41,725 nucleotides of DNA from contig CAZJSP010000001.1 of NCBI GenBank assembly GCA_964548875.1, positions 1 to 41,725 on the forward strand, given 5' to 3'. The notes beneath the pieces were generated by a model. The model made no database searches, had not been told where the DNA came from, and saw only the letters and a list, made by a program, of their open reading frames with translations. Positions 17,571 through 25,643 of the stretch are shown in pieces (the stretch's first letter is position 1; each line of letters starts with the position of its first letter). A program made the translations under genes and the position numbers. Source of the stretch: CAYSZX01 sp964548875. GTDB lineage: Bacteria; Patescibacteriota; Minisyncoccia; Minisyncoccales; JANBVM01.

Positions 17571-17825
17571 TTAGATTTTATAAATCTTATAGCCCTCTCT
17601 TACCTTTTGCTCAAACTTCAAACCAACTGCATCTCCTTTCTTCGCTTTTTCAATCTTCTCTTTATCTTGTTCCATTGATTCAACCACTTGATCAAATTCT
17701 TTCTCTCCTCCTATTATTCTAATCTTATCTCCCACTTTTAATTTATCAAACAACTTAATAACTCCTACTTTTAAGTTGCCATAAAAATGGGTTACTTCTC
17801 CTATTTTTTTACCTTGTTTAGGCAT
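17571..17825 (-). CDS. Small EF-Tu domain-2-like beta-barrel protein
   Basis: An 84-aa protein consisting of one translation-factor domain 2-like barrel, without a GTPase domain. The pattern KIGEVTHFYGNLKVGVIKL, then LKVGDKIRI, and later KKGDAVGLKF, matches the second domain of EF-Tu/EF-1A. Stand-alone versions annotated as 'translation elongation factor-like' are known from archaea and candidate phyla, and a related barrel is the C-terminal domain of U32 peptidases. Function unknown; an RNA or ribosome-linked role is only inferred. It heads the operon with mevalonate kinase. Confidence 0.75.
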   Translation of the reverse strand: MPKQGKKIGEVTHFYGNLKVGVIKLFDKLKVGDKIRIIGGEKEFDQVVESMEQDKEKIEKAKKGDAVGLKFEQKVREGYKIYKI

Positions 17826-17880
17826 AAAATGAAAATTAATTAATATTAGTTATATTTTAATATTTAGAGACAGAAAATCA

Positions 17881-17920
17881 AATAAAAAACTAAAAGACAG
17901 GAAGTAAAACGTCCTGTCTT
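17881..17920 (-). terminator. Intrinsic terminator of small RNA A
   Basis: A perfect 9-bp stem AAGACAGGA/TCCTGTCTT (17894-17902 with 17912-17920, 9-base loop) is followed on minus by TTTTAGTTTTTTATT. It is oriented for the minus strand only. Confidence 0.85.
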
Positions 17921-18043
17921 AAAGCGAGAAAGAGATAATTCTCACAAAATTGACATAAGTTCGAATTCATTTCTGAAGAATTCCTTATCTCTCCTTTGCT
18001 CAAATTATCCTGTTAACAGAAAAAATTCTGCACCCTCTCAATG
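17885..18043 (-). ncRNA. Small structured RNA A, candidate 6S-like RNA
   Basis: About 160 nt, bounded by a perfect TTGACA-17-TATAAT promoter and an intrinsic terminator; no reasonable protein frame lies inside. The RNA reads through a purine-rich GAGAG/CTCTT closing region with an outer AAG-GC/GCTTT pairing, a hairpin CAGAA-TTTT-TTCTG, GATAATT/AATTATC, and an apical stem ATAAG..GAATTC/GAATTC..CTTAT. It shares ordered blocks with the RNA at 28383-28519 (GGATA.TTTG, TC.GAAA.GAAT, AACTTATGT, TGAG.ATTA). It does not contain the SRP-RNA GGAA-tetraloop motif, and it is too short for RNase P RNA. Identity as 6S is inference. Confidence 0.7.
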
Positions 18044-18049
18044 CTCTTA

Positions 18050-18078
18050 ATTATACACGAAATAAATATTTTTGTCAA
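18050..18078 (-). promoter_or_regulatory. Consensus sigma-70 promoter for small RNA A
   Basis: On minus, TTGACA (18073-18078) and TATAAT (18050-18055) are separated by exactly 17 bases. Transcription should start near 18043. This is the best promoter match in the window. Confidence 0.85.
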
Positions 18079-18090
18079 AAAAACAAATTG

Positions 18091-18786
18091 TTATTTCTTT
18101 TGGGCTATGATATAAAGATTTTGACGGCTCTTGTCATCACTTTCAACAATCCCCTCTTTAACTACTTTAAAGCCGGCTTTTTTGACTAATTTCCTTAATT
18201 CTTTTTGAGAAAAGAAGTGATAATAGCGATCTACCTTGTCGCCCCAAGGAACAAGGATGTCTCTATAATCTAGCTTTGTCTTTCCTAAAATTTTTAAAAA
18301 TAAATTTTTAATGATAGAAATAATGTGCTCAATTTTATAAAGTTTCCAAACTGTTAAAATCAATAATCCCTTAGGCCTTAAAACTCTTTTAGCCTCGTTT
18401 AAAAATTGCAATCTTAAATCTTTAGATGGAATTTGATGTAAAACAGCTATACTATAAACCTTATCAAAAAAACGATCTTTAAAAGATAAATTTAAAGCAT
18501 TATCTACTCTAAAGTTTTTTTGAGGGTATTTTTTCCTAGCTTCTTTAATTAATTCAACTGAGATATCAGCCCCATAATAATCAGCCAGTTTCTCATCAAA
18601 ATATATTATATTACGACCATTACCACATCCTAAATCTAATACTCTGTCTCCTGCAAACAAATAATCACTAAACAAAAACCTAATTTCATACCAAGGATTA
18701 CTCCTGGTTCTAGAAAAATCTTTTGCAATTAAATCGTAATTACGATTAACTCTGTCTAATAAATATTTTGCGTATTCTTTATCCAT
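18091..18786 (-). CDS. Trm9/ABH8-like tRNA wobble-uridine methyltransferase (SAM-dependent)
   Basis: Class I SAM methyltransferase, 231 aa. SAM motif I is VLDLGCGNGRN (49-59). The family-specific parts resemble Trm9/ALKBH8 rather than a generic enzyme: NYDLIAKDFSRTRSNPW near the N-terminus, AVLHQIPSKDLR after the SAM fold, LLILTVWKL, and DILVPWGDKVDRYYHFF followed by ELRKLVKKAGF. In eukaryotes Trm9 methylates cm5U34 to mcm5U34 after Elongator. It is divergent from Elp3 at 18785, and the two ATGs share one CATG. No Trm112-like activator is seen in the window. Substrate is inferred from family and neighbour. Confidence 0.8.
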   Translation of the reverse strand: MDKEYAKYLLDRVNRNYDLIAKDFSRTRSNPWYEIRFLFSDYLFAGDRVLDLGCGNGRNIIYFDEKLADYYGADISVELIKEARKKYPQKNFRVDNALNLSFKDRFFDKVYSIAVLHQIPSKDLRLQFLNEAKRVLRPKGLLILTVWKLYKIEHIISIIKNLFLKILGKTKLDYRDILVPWGDKVDRYYHFFSQKELRKLVKKAGFKVVKEGIVESDDKSRQNLYIIAQKK

Positions 18787-20368
18787 GAAACATAAAAAAC
18801 AAATAATTCAAAGTCTAATCCAAAGCGAAATTAAAAATTCGCAAGATTTAGATTCTTTTAAGCGAAAAATAGCTAAAAAATATAAAATAAAACTATTTAC
18901 AAACGTTCAGCTACTTAAAGCCTATCATAAACTATTAAACAATAGGGAAATTCAAAAGTCAAGGAAGATAGAAGGCCTTCTAAAAACAAGCCCTGTTCGT
19001 TCTTTATCTGGAATAGTTAATGTTTCAGTCTTAACAAAAGAATATGAATGCCCCGGAAAATGTATTTATTGCCCTAAAGAAGAAGGGCTTCCAAAAAGCT
19101 ATCTATCGGGAGAACCAGCAGTAGAAAGAGCAAAATCTCTAGATTATGATCCTTACAAACAAACAAAAGAAAGAATTATAATGTTAAAAGAACAGGGGCA
19201 TCCAGTCGACAAAATAGATTTAAGAATTATAGGAGAAACATGGTCTCACTACCCAAAAAAATATCAAACTTGGTTTATTAAAGAATGTTTTAATGCTTGC
19301 AATAAAAAGAAAAGCAAAACCTTAAAAGAAGCTCAAAAAAGAAATGAAAAAGCAGAAAACAGAATTGTTGGGCTTTCGATTGAAACAAGGCCTGATTTTA
19401 TTGATAAAAAAGAAATTAAAAGATTAAGAAGATTAGGGGTAACTAAAGTAGAAATAGGAGTTCAAAGCATTAATGATAGAATTCTTCGTTTAAATAAAAG
19501 AGGGCATAAGGTCAAAGCGACTATTCAAGCTACAAAATTATTAAAAGATGCTGGATTTAAGGTCTCCTACCAAATCATGCCTAATTTATTTGGCTCAACC
19601 CCTAAAAAAGATTTAAAACAATTTAAAGAAATATTCCATAACCCTAATTTTCAACCTGATTTTATTAAAATATATCCCTGTGCCCTACTAGAATCAACTC
19701 CTCTGTTTAAATTGTATAAAGAAAAGAAATATAAACCTTATTCTAAAAAAGAGCTAATTGATTTAATTAAAAATATTAAAAAAATAACTCCTTTCTATAT
19801 CAGAATAGTAAGAATTATTAGAGATATCCCTGCCCAACAAATTATAGCTGGTCCAGCTAAAATATCTAACTTAAGACAAATTATTCAAAAAGAAATGGAA
19901 GAAGAAGGTTGGCAATGTCGATGCATCAGATGTAGAGAAGTTAAAGATCAATTTAAAAAAGAAGAAAAACCTTTCTTTTTTAGAGAAGATTATGACTCTT
20001 CAGAAGGAAAAGAGATATTCTTAACTTTCGAAAACAAAACAAGAAGCAAACTTTATAGTATTTTAAGATTAAGGATTCCTTCTTATTCTTTAAAGAAAGA
20101 AAAACATTTTTTAAAAACCTTAAACAATAGTTCTATTATTCGAGAACTGCATACTTATGGACAACTCACTCCAATTTCCAAGAAAGGAAAATCTTCTCAA
20201 CACAAAGGATTAGGTAAAAAGCTCATTAAGAAGGCTGAAAAAATCACTCAAAAAGAATTCCATCTTGATAAAATAGCAATAATATCAGGTATTGGAGTCC
20301 GCCAGTATTATCGCAAAATAGGATATAAATTAGACGACACCTACATGGTTAAAAAAATAACCAAATAA
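18785..20368 (+). CDS. elp3: Elp3: radical-SAM / acetyltransferase tRNA U34 enzyme
   Basis: Makes 5-carboxymethyl-type uridine at the tRNA wobble position using SAM and acetyl-CoA. It is 527 aa, full length for single-protein bacterial/archaeal Elp3. The [4Fe-4S] motif is CPGKCIYC (C89, C93, C96). The radical-SAM barrel contains ETRPDF and GVTKVEIGVQSIND. The C-terminal GNAT domain contains RELHTYG, then SSQHKGLGKKL (acetyl-CoA loop) and GVRQYYRKIGY. A bacterial enzyme of this kind has been studied in Dehalococcoides. Its start codon overlaps the divergent methyltransferase start, and its 3' end overlaps the converging presenilin-like gene by 28 bases. Confidence 0.95.
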   Translation: MKHKKQIIQSLIQSEIKNSQDLDSFKRKIAKKYKIKLFTNVQLLKAYHKLLNNREIQKSRKIEGLLKTSPVRSLSGIVNVSVLTKEYECPGKCIYCPKEEGLPKSYLSGEPAVERAKSLDYDPYKQTKERIIMLKEQGHPVDKIDLRIIGETWSHYPKKYQTWFIKECFNACNKKKSKTLKEAQKRNEKAENRIVGLSIETRPDFIDKKEIKRLRRLGVTKVEIGVQSINDRILRLNKRGHKVKATIQATKLLKDAGFKVSYQIMPNLFGSTPKKDLKQFKEIFHNPNFQPDFIKIYPCALLESTPLFKLYKEKKYKPYSKKELIDLIKNIKKITPFYIRIVRIIRDIPAQQIIAGPAKISNLRQIIQKEMEEEGWQCRCIRCREVKDQFKKEEKPFFFREDYDSSEGKEIFLTFENKTRSKLYSILRLRIPSYSLKKEKHFLKTLNNSSIIRELHTYGQLTPISKKGKSSQHKGLGKKLIKKAEKITQKEFHLDKIAIISGIGVRQYYRKIGYKLDDTYMVKKITK

Positions 20369-21174
20369 CCAATAATAGAGAAAAGGGCAATAGGAGGAAG
20401 AGCTGGAATAGCTCTTTTTTCTTTTTGAAGAACAAAAATAAAAAAACTGAATAAAATCCCTAAGAAAGAAAATGTCATTACAAAAAGAGACCCTCTTAAT
20501 CCATAAGGAATTAAAGAACAAATTAACAGAAGAGGAAAGGCTATATCTCCTCCTCCAAAAACAAAGGCCCAACCCTTACTAAAATTGCTTGCTTTTCTTT
20601 TAAAATCATCGAAACGATAAGGAATAATAAACCCTAGAATAGAGCCAGTTTCTATCATCGATTCGGCCATTTTAACCATGTGCTTAGTTTTGTAAACTGC
20701 AATAAAATCATAAACAGAAAACAAAACAAGAAGAAGAAGAACTTGGTAAGGAGTAAAATTAAAAGCAGAAAAGCTTACTACTCCTCCTAGCCCCAACACC
20801 ATACATAAATTATGAATGATGATATTTTTAGTTTTTTTCCAAACTAAAATTAAAAGAGCTATTACTATGAAAGAGTATAAATCAGGCAACCAGAGATTTA
20901 AAACAGAAAACCCCCCTAAAAAAACAGGCAAAATAAATAAAAAATCAAAAACATATCTTTTCTTTTTCCCCTTTTTAAAAAATTTAACTAATAAAAGAAT
21001 TAATACTGTTAAAATCAAAAATTGGACTAAAAAACTCTCAATAGAAATAGGGGCTACTACAGGCCTTTGAGATACCTCTAATCTTTTTAATGTCCCAGTA
21101 ATCCCTATAAAAGCAGTTAAAAAGAATAAAAAAGACTTAAAACAAAAAACCTGAATAATGTTTTTTTTATTCAT
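20341..21174 (-). CDS. Presenilin/signal-peptide-peptidase-like intramembrane aspartyl protease
   Basis: Predicted GxGD aspartyl protease, 277 aa with about eight to nine hydrophobic helices. The three diagnostic motifs are all present and in order: YD in FSVYDFIAVY (D156), GxGD as FGGGDIAFPL (D210), and PAL in RAIPALPPI (P257-L259). This is the A22 clan (presenilin, SPP, and archaeal PSH, COG3389). It would cut substrates within the membrane, and might degrade signal-peptide remnants. It overlaps the next gene (NIF3-like) by 8 bases on the same strand, and elp3 by 28 bases on the other. Confidence 0.88.
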   Translation of the reverse strand: MNKKNIIQVFCFKSFLFFLTAFIGITGTLKRLEVSQRPVVAPISIESFLVQFLILTVLILLLVKFFKKGKKKRYVFDFLFILPVFLGGFSVLNLWLPDLYSFIVIALLILVWKKTKNIIIHNLCMVLGLGGVVSFSAFNFTPYQVLLLLVLFSVYDFIAVYKTKHMVKMAESMIETGSILGFIIPYRFDDFKRKASNFSKGWAFVFGGGDIAFPLLLICSLIPYGLRGSLFVMTFSFLGILFSFFIFVLQKEKRAIPALPPIALFSIIGYLVIFLTM

Positions 21175-22114
21175 TGCGAGAAATTCTAATTAGTCCAGAA
21201 CAAGGAATTATTTCAATCCCCTCTCTTTCTAGATCATCTAAAAACAAATTCATGCCTATTGAATCTGAACTCATATGTCCAGCAATTACTACATTTAAAC
21301 AAGAATGTTCAGCTTCTTTTTTATGCTCTTCAGAAATATGCATACCAAGAATAGTACCAATACCAGAAATAGACATTTTCTGATAAAGCTTAGGAGAACC
21401 TTCCGCTCCCCCTGTTATTTCAGTCACGGCTATTTTGCCACAATGGTTTTCTTTGTTCCCGACAAATATTTTAGGACCTGCTCCTAGTTTAGCTGCTGCT
21501 TGATATTCAGGTATTGTATGAAGAAATTTCATTAAATCACCAATTCTATCAAAATCATTTTCTTCTACCTTATTCTTTAAAAAAGAGGCAACTAAATTAT
21601 CGCAAGCTGTATGAAAACAGGCCAAATTAAATCCCAATATTTTGGCTGTATCAACAGTTCTTTGATGATTGTAGGAGTTAATCCCTCTCGCTACTTCAGA
21701 GATTCTTTTTTTCATAAGGCCTTCCGCAATATTAATCGGCACTCCATACTGACTTAAAACTTCGGCTTGTAAATCCATTACTTTGTCTAGATTAGACAAA
21801 GCCTGACCAGAAGGGTGGTGAGCAATAATTAAATCAATGTCGCCTAATTCCTTAGCCAATAAAACTTCAGCCGGACCAATATCAATCCCAGCTAGAACCT
21901 TTTTGACTTCTCTGTTTTTTTCTAAATGAAGAATCCTAGAGTCAAGATAAGGATTAGTCAAAGATTCTTTATCAAAAAAAATCTTTTTTTCTTTGCTCAA
22001 CCTCTTGTATTTTTCTTTTATTCTTTTCATTTCCTTCTTAACTTTTTCTTCTCCTCTTAAATCAGCTTTAATTCCTTTTTTAATGGATAGACTGTAAATG
22101 TCTTTAATTGTCAT
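21167..22114 (-). CDS. NIF3-like metal-binding protein
   Basis: NGG1p-interacting-factor-3 family, 315 aa, close to a long-form member. The metal-binding histidine pair is in DLIIAHHPSG (H99, H100), with a further GHMSSDSIGMN near the C-terminus and the ACFHTACDNL segment in the middle. The family binds two metals, but its biochemical role is unresolved (cyclohydrolase/hydrolase activities have been proposed). An N-terminal 60-residue helical lysine-rich extension precedes the core. The ATG lies within the end of the 49-aa gene. Confidence 0.85.
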   Translation of the reverse strand: MTIKDIYSLSIKKGIKADLRGEEKVKKEMKRIKEKYKRLSKEKKIFFDKESLTNPYLDSRILHLEKNREVKKVLAGIDIGPAEVLLAKELGDIDLIIAHHPSGQALSNLDKVMDLQAEVLSQYGVPINIAEGLMKKRISEVARGINSYNHQRTVDTAKILGFNLACFHTACDNLVASFLKNKVEENDFDRIGDLMKFLHTIPEYQAAAKLGAGPKIFVGNKENHCGKIAVTEITGGAEGSPKLYQKMSISGIGTILGMHISEEHKKEAEHSCLNVVIAGHMSSDSIGMNLFLDDLEREGIEIIPCSGLIRISRNE

Positions 22115-22253
22115 CTTTTTTAATTTTAATGTTTTTATCCAAGTAGAGTTTTTGAATTAGTTTTTCTTGTTCTTTTTCATCATCCACTTTTCGACGAATT
22201 TTAGATTTTTGTTTACGAAAATATTTACGTAAAGATTTAGTGATTTTTCTCAT
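22104..22253 (-). CDS. 49-aa basic protein, unknown function
   Basis: Starts MRKITKSLRKYFRKQKSKIR and ends with an acidic/lysine tail; it carries 19 Lys/Arg in 49 residues. No family recognised; by composition it could bind RNA or a ribosome. Support is positional: it lies 4 bases after the MurE-like stop and its stop overlaps the NIF3-like start by 11 bases, exactly the packing of the other genes in this operon. There is no clear Shine-Dalgarno sequence. Confidence 0.5.
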   Translation of the reverse strand: MRKITKSLRKYFRKQKSKIRRKVDDEKEQEKLIQKLYLDKNIKIKKDDN

Positions 22254-22257
22254 ATTC

Positions 22258-23526
22258 TTAATTGTTTAATTTATTAAATTCTTCTTTTACAATTTTCCTA
22301 TCATCCCAAGGCTCTTTTCTGTTATTTTTAAAGCAAATAGATGGTTCCGATCCCTTACCGGTAATTACTACTACATCTCCTTTTTTAGCTTCTTGTAATG
22401 CTTGGTAAATAGCTTCTCTTCTATCAATTATTTTTTTTCCTCGAGCCCCTACTCCTTCCAACACTTGGTTAATAATTGTTTCTGGATCTTCATCATAGGG
22501 ATCCTCATTAGTTACAATAATCTTCTGACAATTATTTTTAGCTATTTCCCCCAAAACAGGTCTTTTCCATTTATCCCTTCCTCCTCCACAAGATCCTAAA
22601 ACACAAATTAAGTTATTAGGTTGAAAGTTTTCCTTAATATTATTGTAAACTCTCTCAAGAGCATTGGGAGTAAAAGCATAATCAACTATAACCTGAAAGG
22701 GTTCATTAATAATTACCTCCATTCTCCCTGGTATCCCCTTAACATTTTTTAAGGCTTGAGAGCTTAATTCTAAATTAATGTTTTGAGATAGACCAACACA
22801 AATAGCAGCTAAAGCATTATCAATATTAAAAGATCCTAAAAGAGGAATTTCAAATTCTACTCCTTCTATTGTAAATCTGGATCCTTTCTGATTAGAAACA
22901 ATATTTTGAGCAATAATTTCTTCATCTTTACCAGAATATTTTTTTCCATAATAATATTTCTTATTAGCTGGAAAATCAAAATAATCAATATTTTTGTCTT
23001 CTAAATTTAATATATGAACATTTTTAGTGGCCTTGAATAGTTCTTGTTTGGCTGCACGATAATTTTCAAAACTTCCATGAGATTCAATGTGTTCTGGACT
23101 TAAATTAGTAAAAACAGCAATATTAAAATCTATAAACTTGTGCCTATACTGTTTAATTCCTTCAGAAGTAACCTCAAGAATAACATAGCGACATTGAGCC
23201 TCTAAACATTTCTTAAGAAATTTTTGAAGAGATAGACGGCCTGGCATAGTCATCCTTAAATTATTTTCCCAGGCCTGATCTCCAATCCGAGATTCAATTG
23301 AGGAGAAATAGGCAGTTTTATCTTTTTCTTTTAAAATTTCAAATAACATTCTAATAACCGTAGATTTTCCATTTGTTCCTGTGACCCCAATAATAGTCAT
23401 TTCTTTAGAAGGAAAACCATAAATAAGGGCCCCCATTAAAGGCTGAACAAAATAATAAGCCTCCATTAAAAAAGATGGGATTATTTTTTTAACTATTTTT
23501 TTGAATTGAAATGTCATAAGATCCAT
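22258..23526 (-). CDS. MurE-like Mur ligase lacking the N-terminal substrate domain
   Basis: ATP-dependent amide ligase of the Mur family, 422 aa. The P-loop GVTGTNGKST is at residues 47-56, roughly 60 residues earlier than in E. coli MurE, so the N-terminal UDP-binding domain appears missing or replaced by a short hydrophobic segment (about 20-40). The middle has VTSEGIKQYRH and TNLSPEHIESHGSFENY; the C-terminal domain has NEDPYDEDP (in the place of DNPR) and ends GKGSEPSICF and WDDRKIVKEE, as in MurE. The amino acid added is unknown; DAP is not supported because DNPR is absent. Confidence 0.82.
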   Translation of the reverse strand: MDLMTFQFKKIVKKIIPSFLMEAYYFVQPLMGALIYGFPSKEMTIIGVTGTNGKSTVIRMLFEILKEKDKTAYFSSIESRIGDQAWENNLRMTMPGRLSLQKFLKKCLEAQCRYVILEVTSEGIKQYRHKFIDFNIAVFTNLSPEHIESHGSFENYRAAKQELFKATKNVHILNLEDKNIDYFDFPANKKYYYGKKYSGKDEEIIAQNIVSNQKGSRFTIEGVEFEIPLLGSFNIDNALAAICVGLSQNINLELSSQALKNVKGIPGRMEVIINEPFQVIVDYAFTPNALERVYNNIKENFQPNNLICVLGSCGGGRDKWKRPVLGEIAKNNCQKIIVTNEDPYDEDPETIINQVLEGVGARGKKIIDRREAIYQALQEAKKGDVVVITGKGSEPSICFKNNRKEPWDDRKIVKEEFNKLNN

Positions 23527-23541
23527 TTTAAAATAAATAAC

Positions 23542-23570
23542 TTGATAAATAAAGGAAAATAATTTAAGAT
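23542..23570 (+). promoter_or_regulatory. Promoter for rpsT
   Basis: TTGATA (23542-23547) and TAAGAT (23565-23570) are 17 bases apart; the ATG follows 9 bases after the -10, leaving a leader of only a few bases. Confidence 0.5.
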
Positions 23571-23579
23571 ATTCTTATT

Positions 23580-23843
23580 ATGCCTAATACGAAATCAGCA
23601 AAAAAATCTATTCGTCAAGATAACAGAAGAAGAATTAAAAACCGAAAAAGAAAAGATAGGCTTAAATCTATTCTTAAGGAAGTTTATGCCTTAATCGCAG
23701 AAGGCAAAATAAAAGAAGTGAAAGAAATGATGCCTCAAGTCCAGAAAATAGTAGATAAGTCAGTTAAAACAAAAACAATTAAGGCAAATAAGGCGAAAAG
23801 AATTAAATCAAGAATAGAAAAGGCAATATCTAAATCTCAATAA
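23580..23843 (+). CDS. rpsT: Ribosomal protein bS20
   Basis: 30S protein, 87 aa. The opening PNTKSAKKSIRQDNRRRIKN is the standard S20 start, followed by KKRKDRLK and a lysine-rich helix to KANKAKRIKSRIEKAISK. It stands alone, divergent from the MurE-like gene, with an upstream promoter 9 bases from ATG. Its last 14 bases overlap the 3' end of holA on the opposite strand. Confidence 0.95.
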   Translation: MPNTKSAKKSIRQDNRRRIKNRKRKDRLKSILKEVYALIAEGKIKEVKEMMPQVQKIVDKSVKTKTIKANKAKRIKSRIEKAISKSQ

Positions 23844-24765
23844 TAAGGAGATCTATTGCTGTTCGAGGTTCAATTTTTCCCGTCTTAACTCCCGCATCTA
23901 TTTCAAGAATTTTCTGATAGATTTTTTTTAAATCAGAAAAAGTAAATTTATCCGCCAAGGGGCGGCTTTTTTTAATTACAAAAGGATGTAACCCTGAATC
24001 TTGAAAAGGAGAAAGACCTCTTTTCATTAAATCTTTAATAATTAAAAGAACTCTGAATTGATAAGCAATCATTGAAAGAATATAGGGGACCTGGGCCCCC
24101 TCCTCTAAGTGTGATTGAAAAAGTTGCAAGGCTTGTTTTTTATCCTGGTTAGCAATAGCCTCAATGGTTTTAAAAATATTAGTTTCGGTTTTTGGCTTAA
24201 CTAATAAGCGAACATCTTCAACTGTTACCTCCTCCTCTTTTTTAAAATTATTAAGTTTCATAATTTCACTTTCCATCTGCCAAAGATTATCCCCCACAAA
24301 ATTAATTAATTCGTTAATAGCAGAATAAGATATCTTTCCTCCTATTTTATGAAACTGAATTTTAATCCATTTTCTTAAATTATCTTTTTCCAATAATTTA
24401 AATTCTTGAAAATCTTGATTGCTATTTTTTTTCCTTAAAAATTTATAAAAAGCGCTTCTTTTAGAAAAATCATTATTTTGATGAAAAACAAGAATATTGT
24501 CTGTTTTAAGAAAGTTTTTCTTTTTAGACAAGAATTTTTCAGAAAAATCTTTATTATTTAAAACATTTTTTAAAATAATTAGTTTTTTTTCTTTAAACAT
24601 AGAAACTTGTTCAAATCCTGTCTGTAAATCATTAAAATCAAAATTATCTTCCTCGAAGATTTTTAAATCTAAACTCTCCTTATTTTTCTCCTGATATTTG
24701 CTAATTATTGTTTGGAGTTTTTTTTGAGACCTGTATGTATCAGGTCCATAGAAAAAATAAATCAT
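23830..24765 (-). CDS. holA: DNA polymerase III delta subunit
   Basis: Clamp-loader subunit that opens the beta ring, 311 aa. It starts IYFFYGPDTYRSQKKL, the delta-family opening, followed by FEQVSMFKEKKLIILKNV and, in the C-terminal part, AIANQDKKQALQLFQSHL then YILSMIAYQFRVLLIIKDL, typical of delta helices. No Walker A is expected in delta. Its start is 1 base from the mutM stop. Confidence 0.92.
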   Translation of the reverse strand: MIYFFYGPDTYRSQKKLQTIISKYQEKNKESLDLKIFEEDNFDFNDLQTGFEQVSMFKEKKLIILKNVLNNKDFSEKFLSKKKNFLKTDNILVFHQNNDFSKRSAFYKFLRKKNSNQDFQEFKLLEKDNLRKWIKIQFHKIGGKISYSAINELINFVGDNLWQMESEIMKLNNFKKEEEVTVEDVRLLVKPKTETNIFKTIEAIANQDKKQALQLFQSHLEEGAQVPYILSMIAYQFRVLLIIKDLMKRGLSPFQDSGLHPFVIKKSRPLADKFTFSDLKKIYQKILEIDAGVKTGKIEPRTAIDLLIIEI

Positions 24766-24766
24766 T

Positions 24767-25642
24767 TTATGATTGACATTTAGGGCAGAAAAAAGTTGAT
24801 CTGCCCGCTATTTTATCTCTTTTAATTTTTGTTTTACATTTAAAGCACTTTTTTCCGTCTTTCTGATAAACTTTTAAAAATTTTCCAAAAGAACCCCTAG
24901 TTCCATCGCTCTGTCTAAAATCAGAAACACTACTTCCCTTTAACTTAATAGCTTTTTTTAAAATAATTTTCGTGTTCTTGTAAATTTTTTTTAACTCCTT
25001 TTCAGTTAAATCATTTAAGTCTTTAAAGGGGTCGACTTTTGATTCCCAAAGGATTTCACTAGCATAAATATTGCCAATACCAACAATAACTTTTTGATCC
25101 ATAAGAATTTGTTTTATCTTTCCGCCTCTTCTTCGATTTAAGGTTTCTTCAAATTTTTTAAAAGTAAAATCCTCCTTTAAGGGTTCAGGGCCTAAATATT
25201 TTAAACTTTTAGATTTGTAAAGATCCTCTTGGTCCCAAAGTTCAACCTTAGCAAACTTTCTCAAATCAGATAGGGCTAGCTGGTTATCATTATCAAAAAA
25301 AATTAATAAGTGTAAATATTTGTTCCAGGGATCATTAGATAGGGCCCCCTTAACTTCAGACATCCATTTATTGTTTTCTTGTTTCCATTTACCATATAAT
25401 AAGTGTCCGCTAATCTTCTGATGAATTAAAATTGTTTTATTGTTAGATAGGTGGATTAAAATATACTTTCCTCTTCTTTCAATATCTTTTATTTTATTTC
25501 CCTTAATTGTTTTTTTAAACTGATCAAAAGTCGGTTTTTTAATTATTTTTTTAGAGTCAGACCAAACATCCTTAATGGTTAAATTAAGTATTTTTTCTCT
25601 TAGTCCGCGAACAATGGTTTCAACTTCAGGCAATTCAGGCAT
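24767..25642 (-). CDS. mutM: Formamidopyrimidine-DNA glycosylase (MutM/Fpg)
   Basis: Removes 8-oxoguanine and formamidopyrimidines from DNA. The start is set at 25642 because the family requires MPELPEVE, whose Pro2 is the catalytic nucleophile after Met removal; a longer frame starts 15 codons earlier and is rejected. It has 291 aa. Visible parts are the RRGKYILIHL strand with catalytic lysine, the helix-two-turn-helix around VGIGNIYASEILWESKVDP, and the C-terminal zinc finger CFKCKTKI...CPKC. It lies 1 base after the exonuclease stop. Confidence 0.95.
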   Translation of the reverse strand: MPELPEVETIVRGLREKILNLTIKDVWSDSKKIIKKPTFDQFKKTIKGNKIKDIERRGKYILIHLSNNKTILIHQKISGHLLYGKWKQENNKWMSEVKGALSNDPWNKYLHLLIFFDNDNQLALSDLRKFAKVELWDQEDLYKSKSLKYLGPEPLKEDFTFKKFEETLNRRRGGKIKQILMDQKVIVGIGNIYASEILWESKVDPFKDLNDLTEKELKKIYKNTKIILKKAIKLKGSSVSDFRQSDGTRGSFGKFLKVYQKDGKKCFKCKTKIKRDKIAGRSTFFCPKCQS

Positions 25643-25643
25643 T

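Noticed and set aside
17885..18043. SRP (4.5S) RNA or RNase P RNA as identity for RNA A
   Set aside because: The apical GGAA tetraloop with its asymmetric bulge of SRP RNA is absent, and the length is far below RNase P RNA.
20816..21070. Plus-strand frame inside the presenilin-like gene
   Set aside because: Lysine/asparagine-rich shadow of the hydrophobic helices on the other strand.
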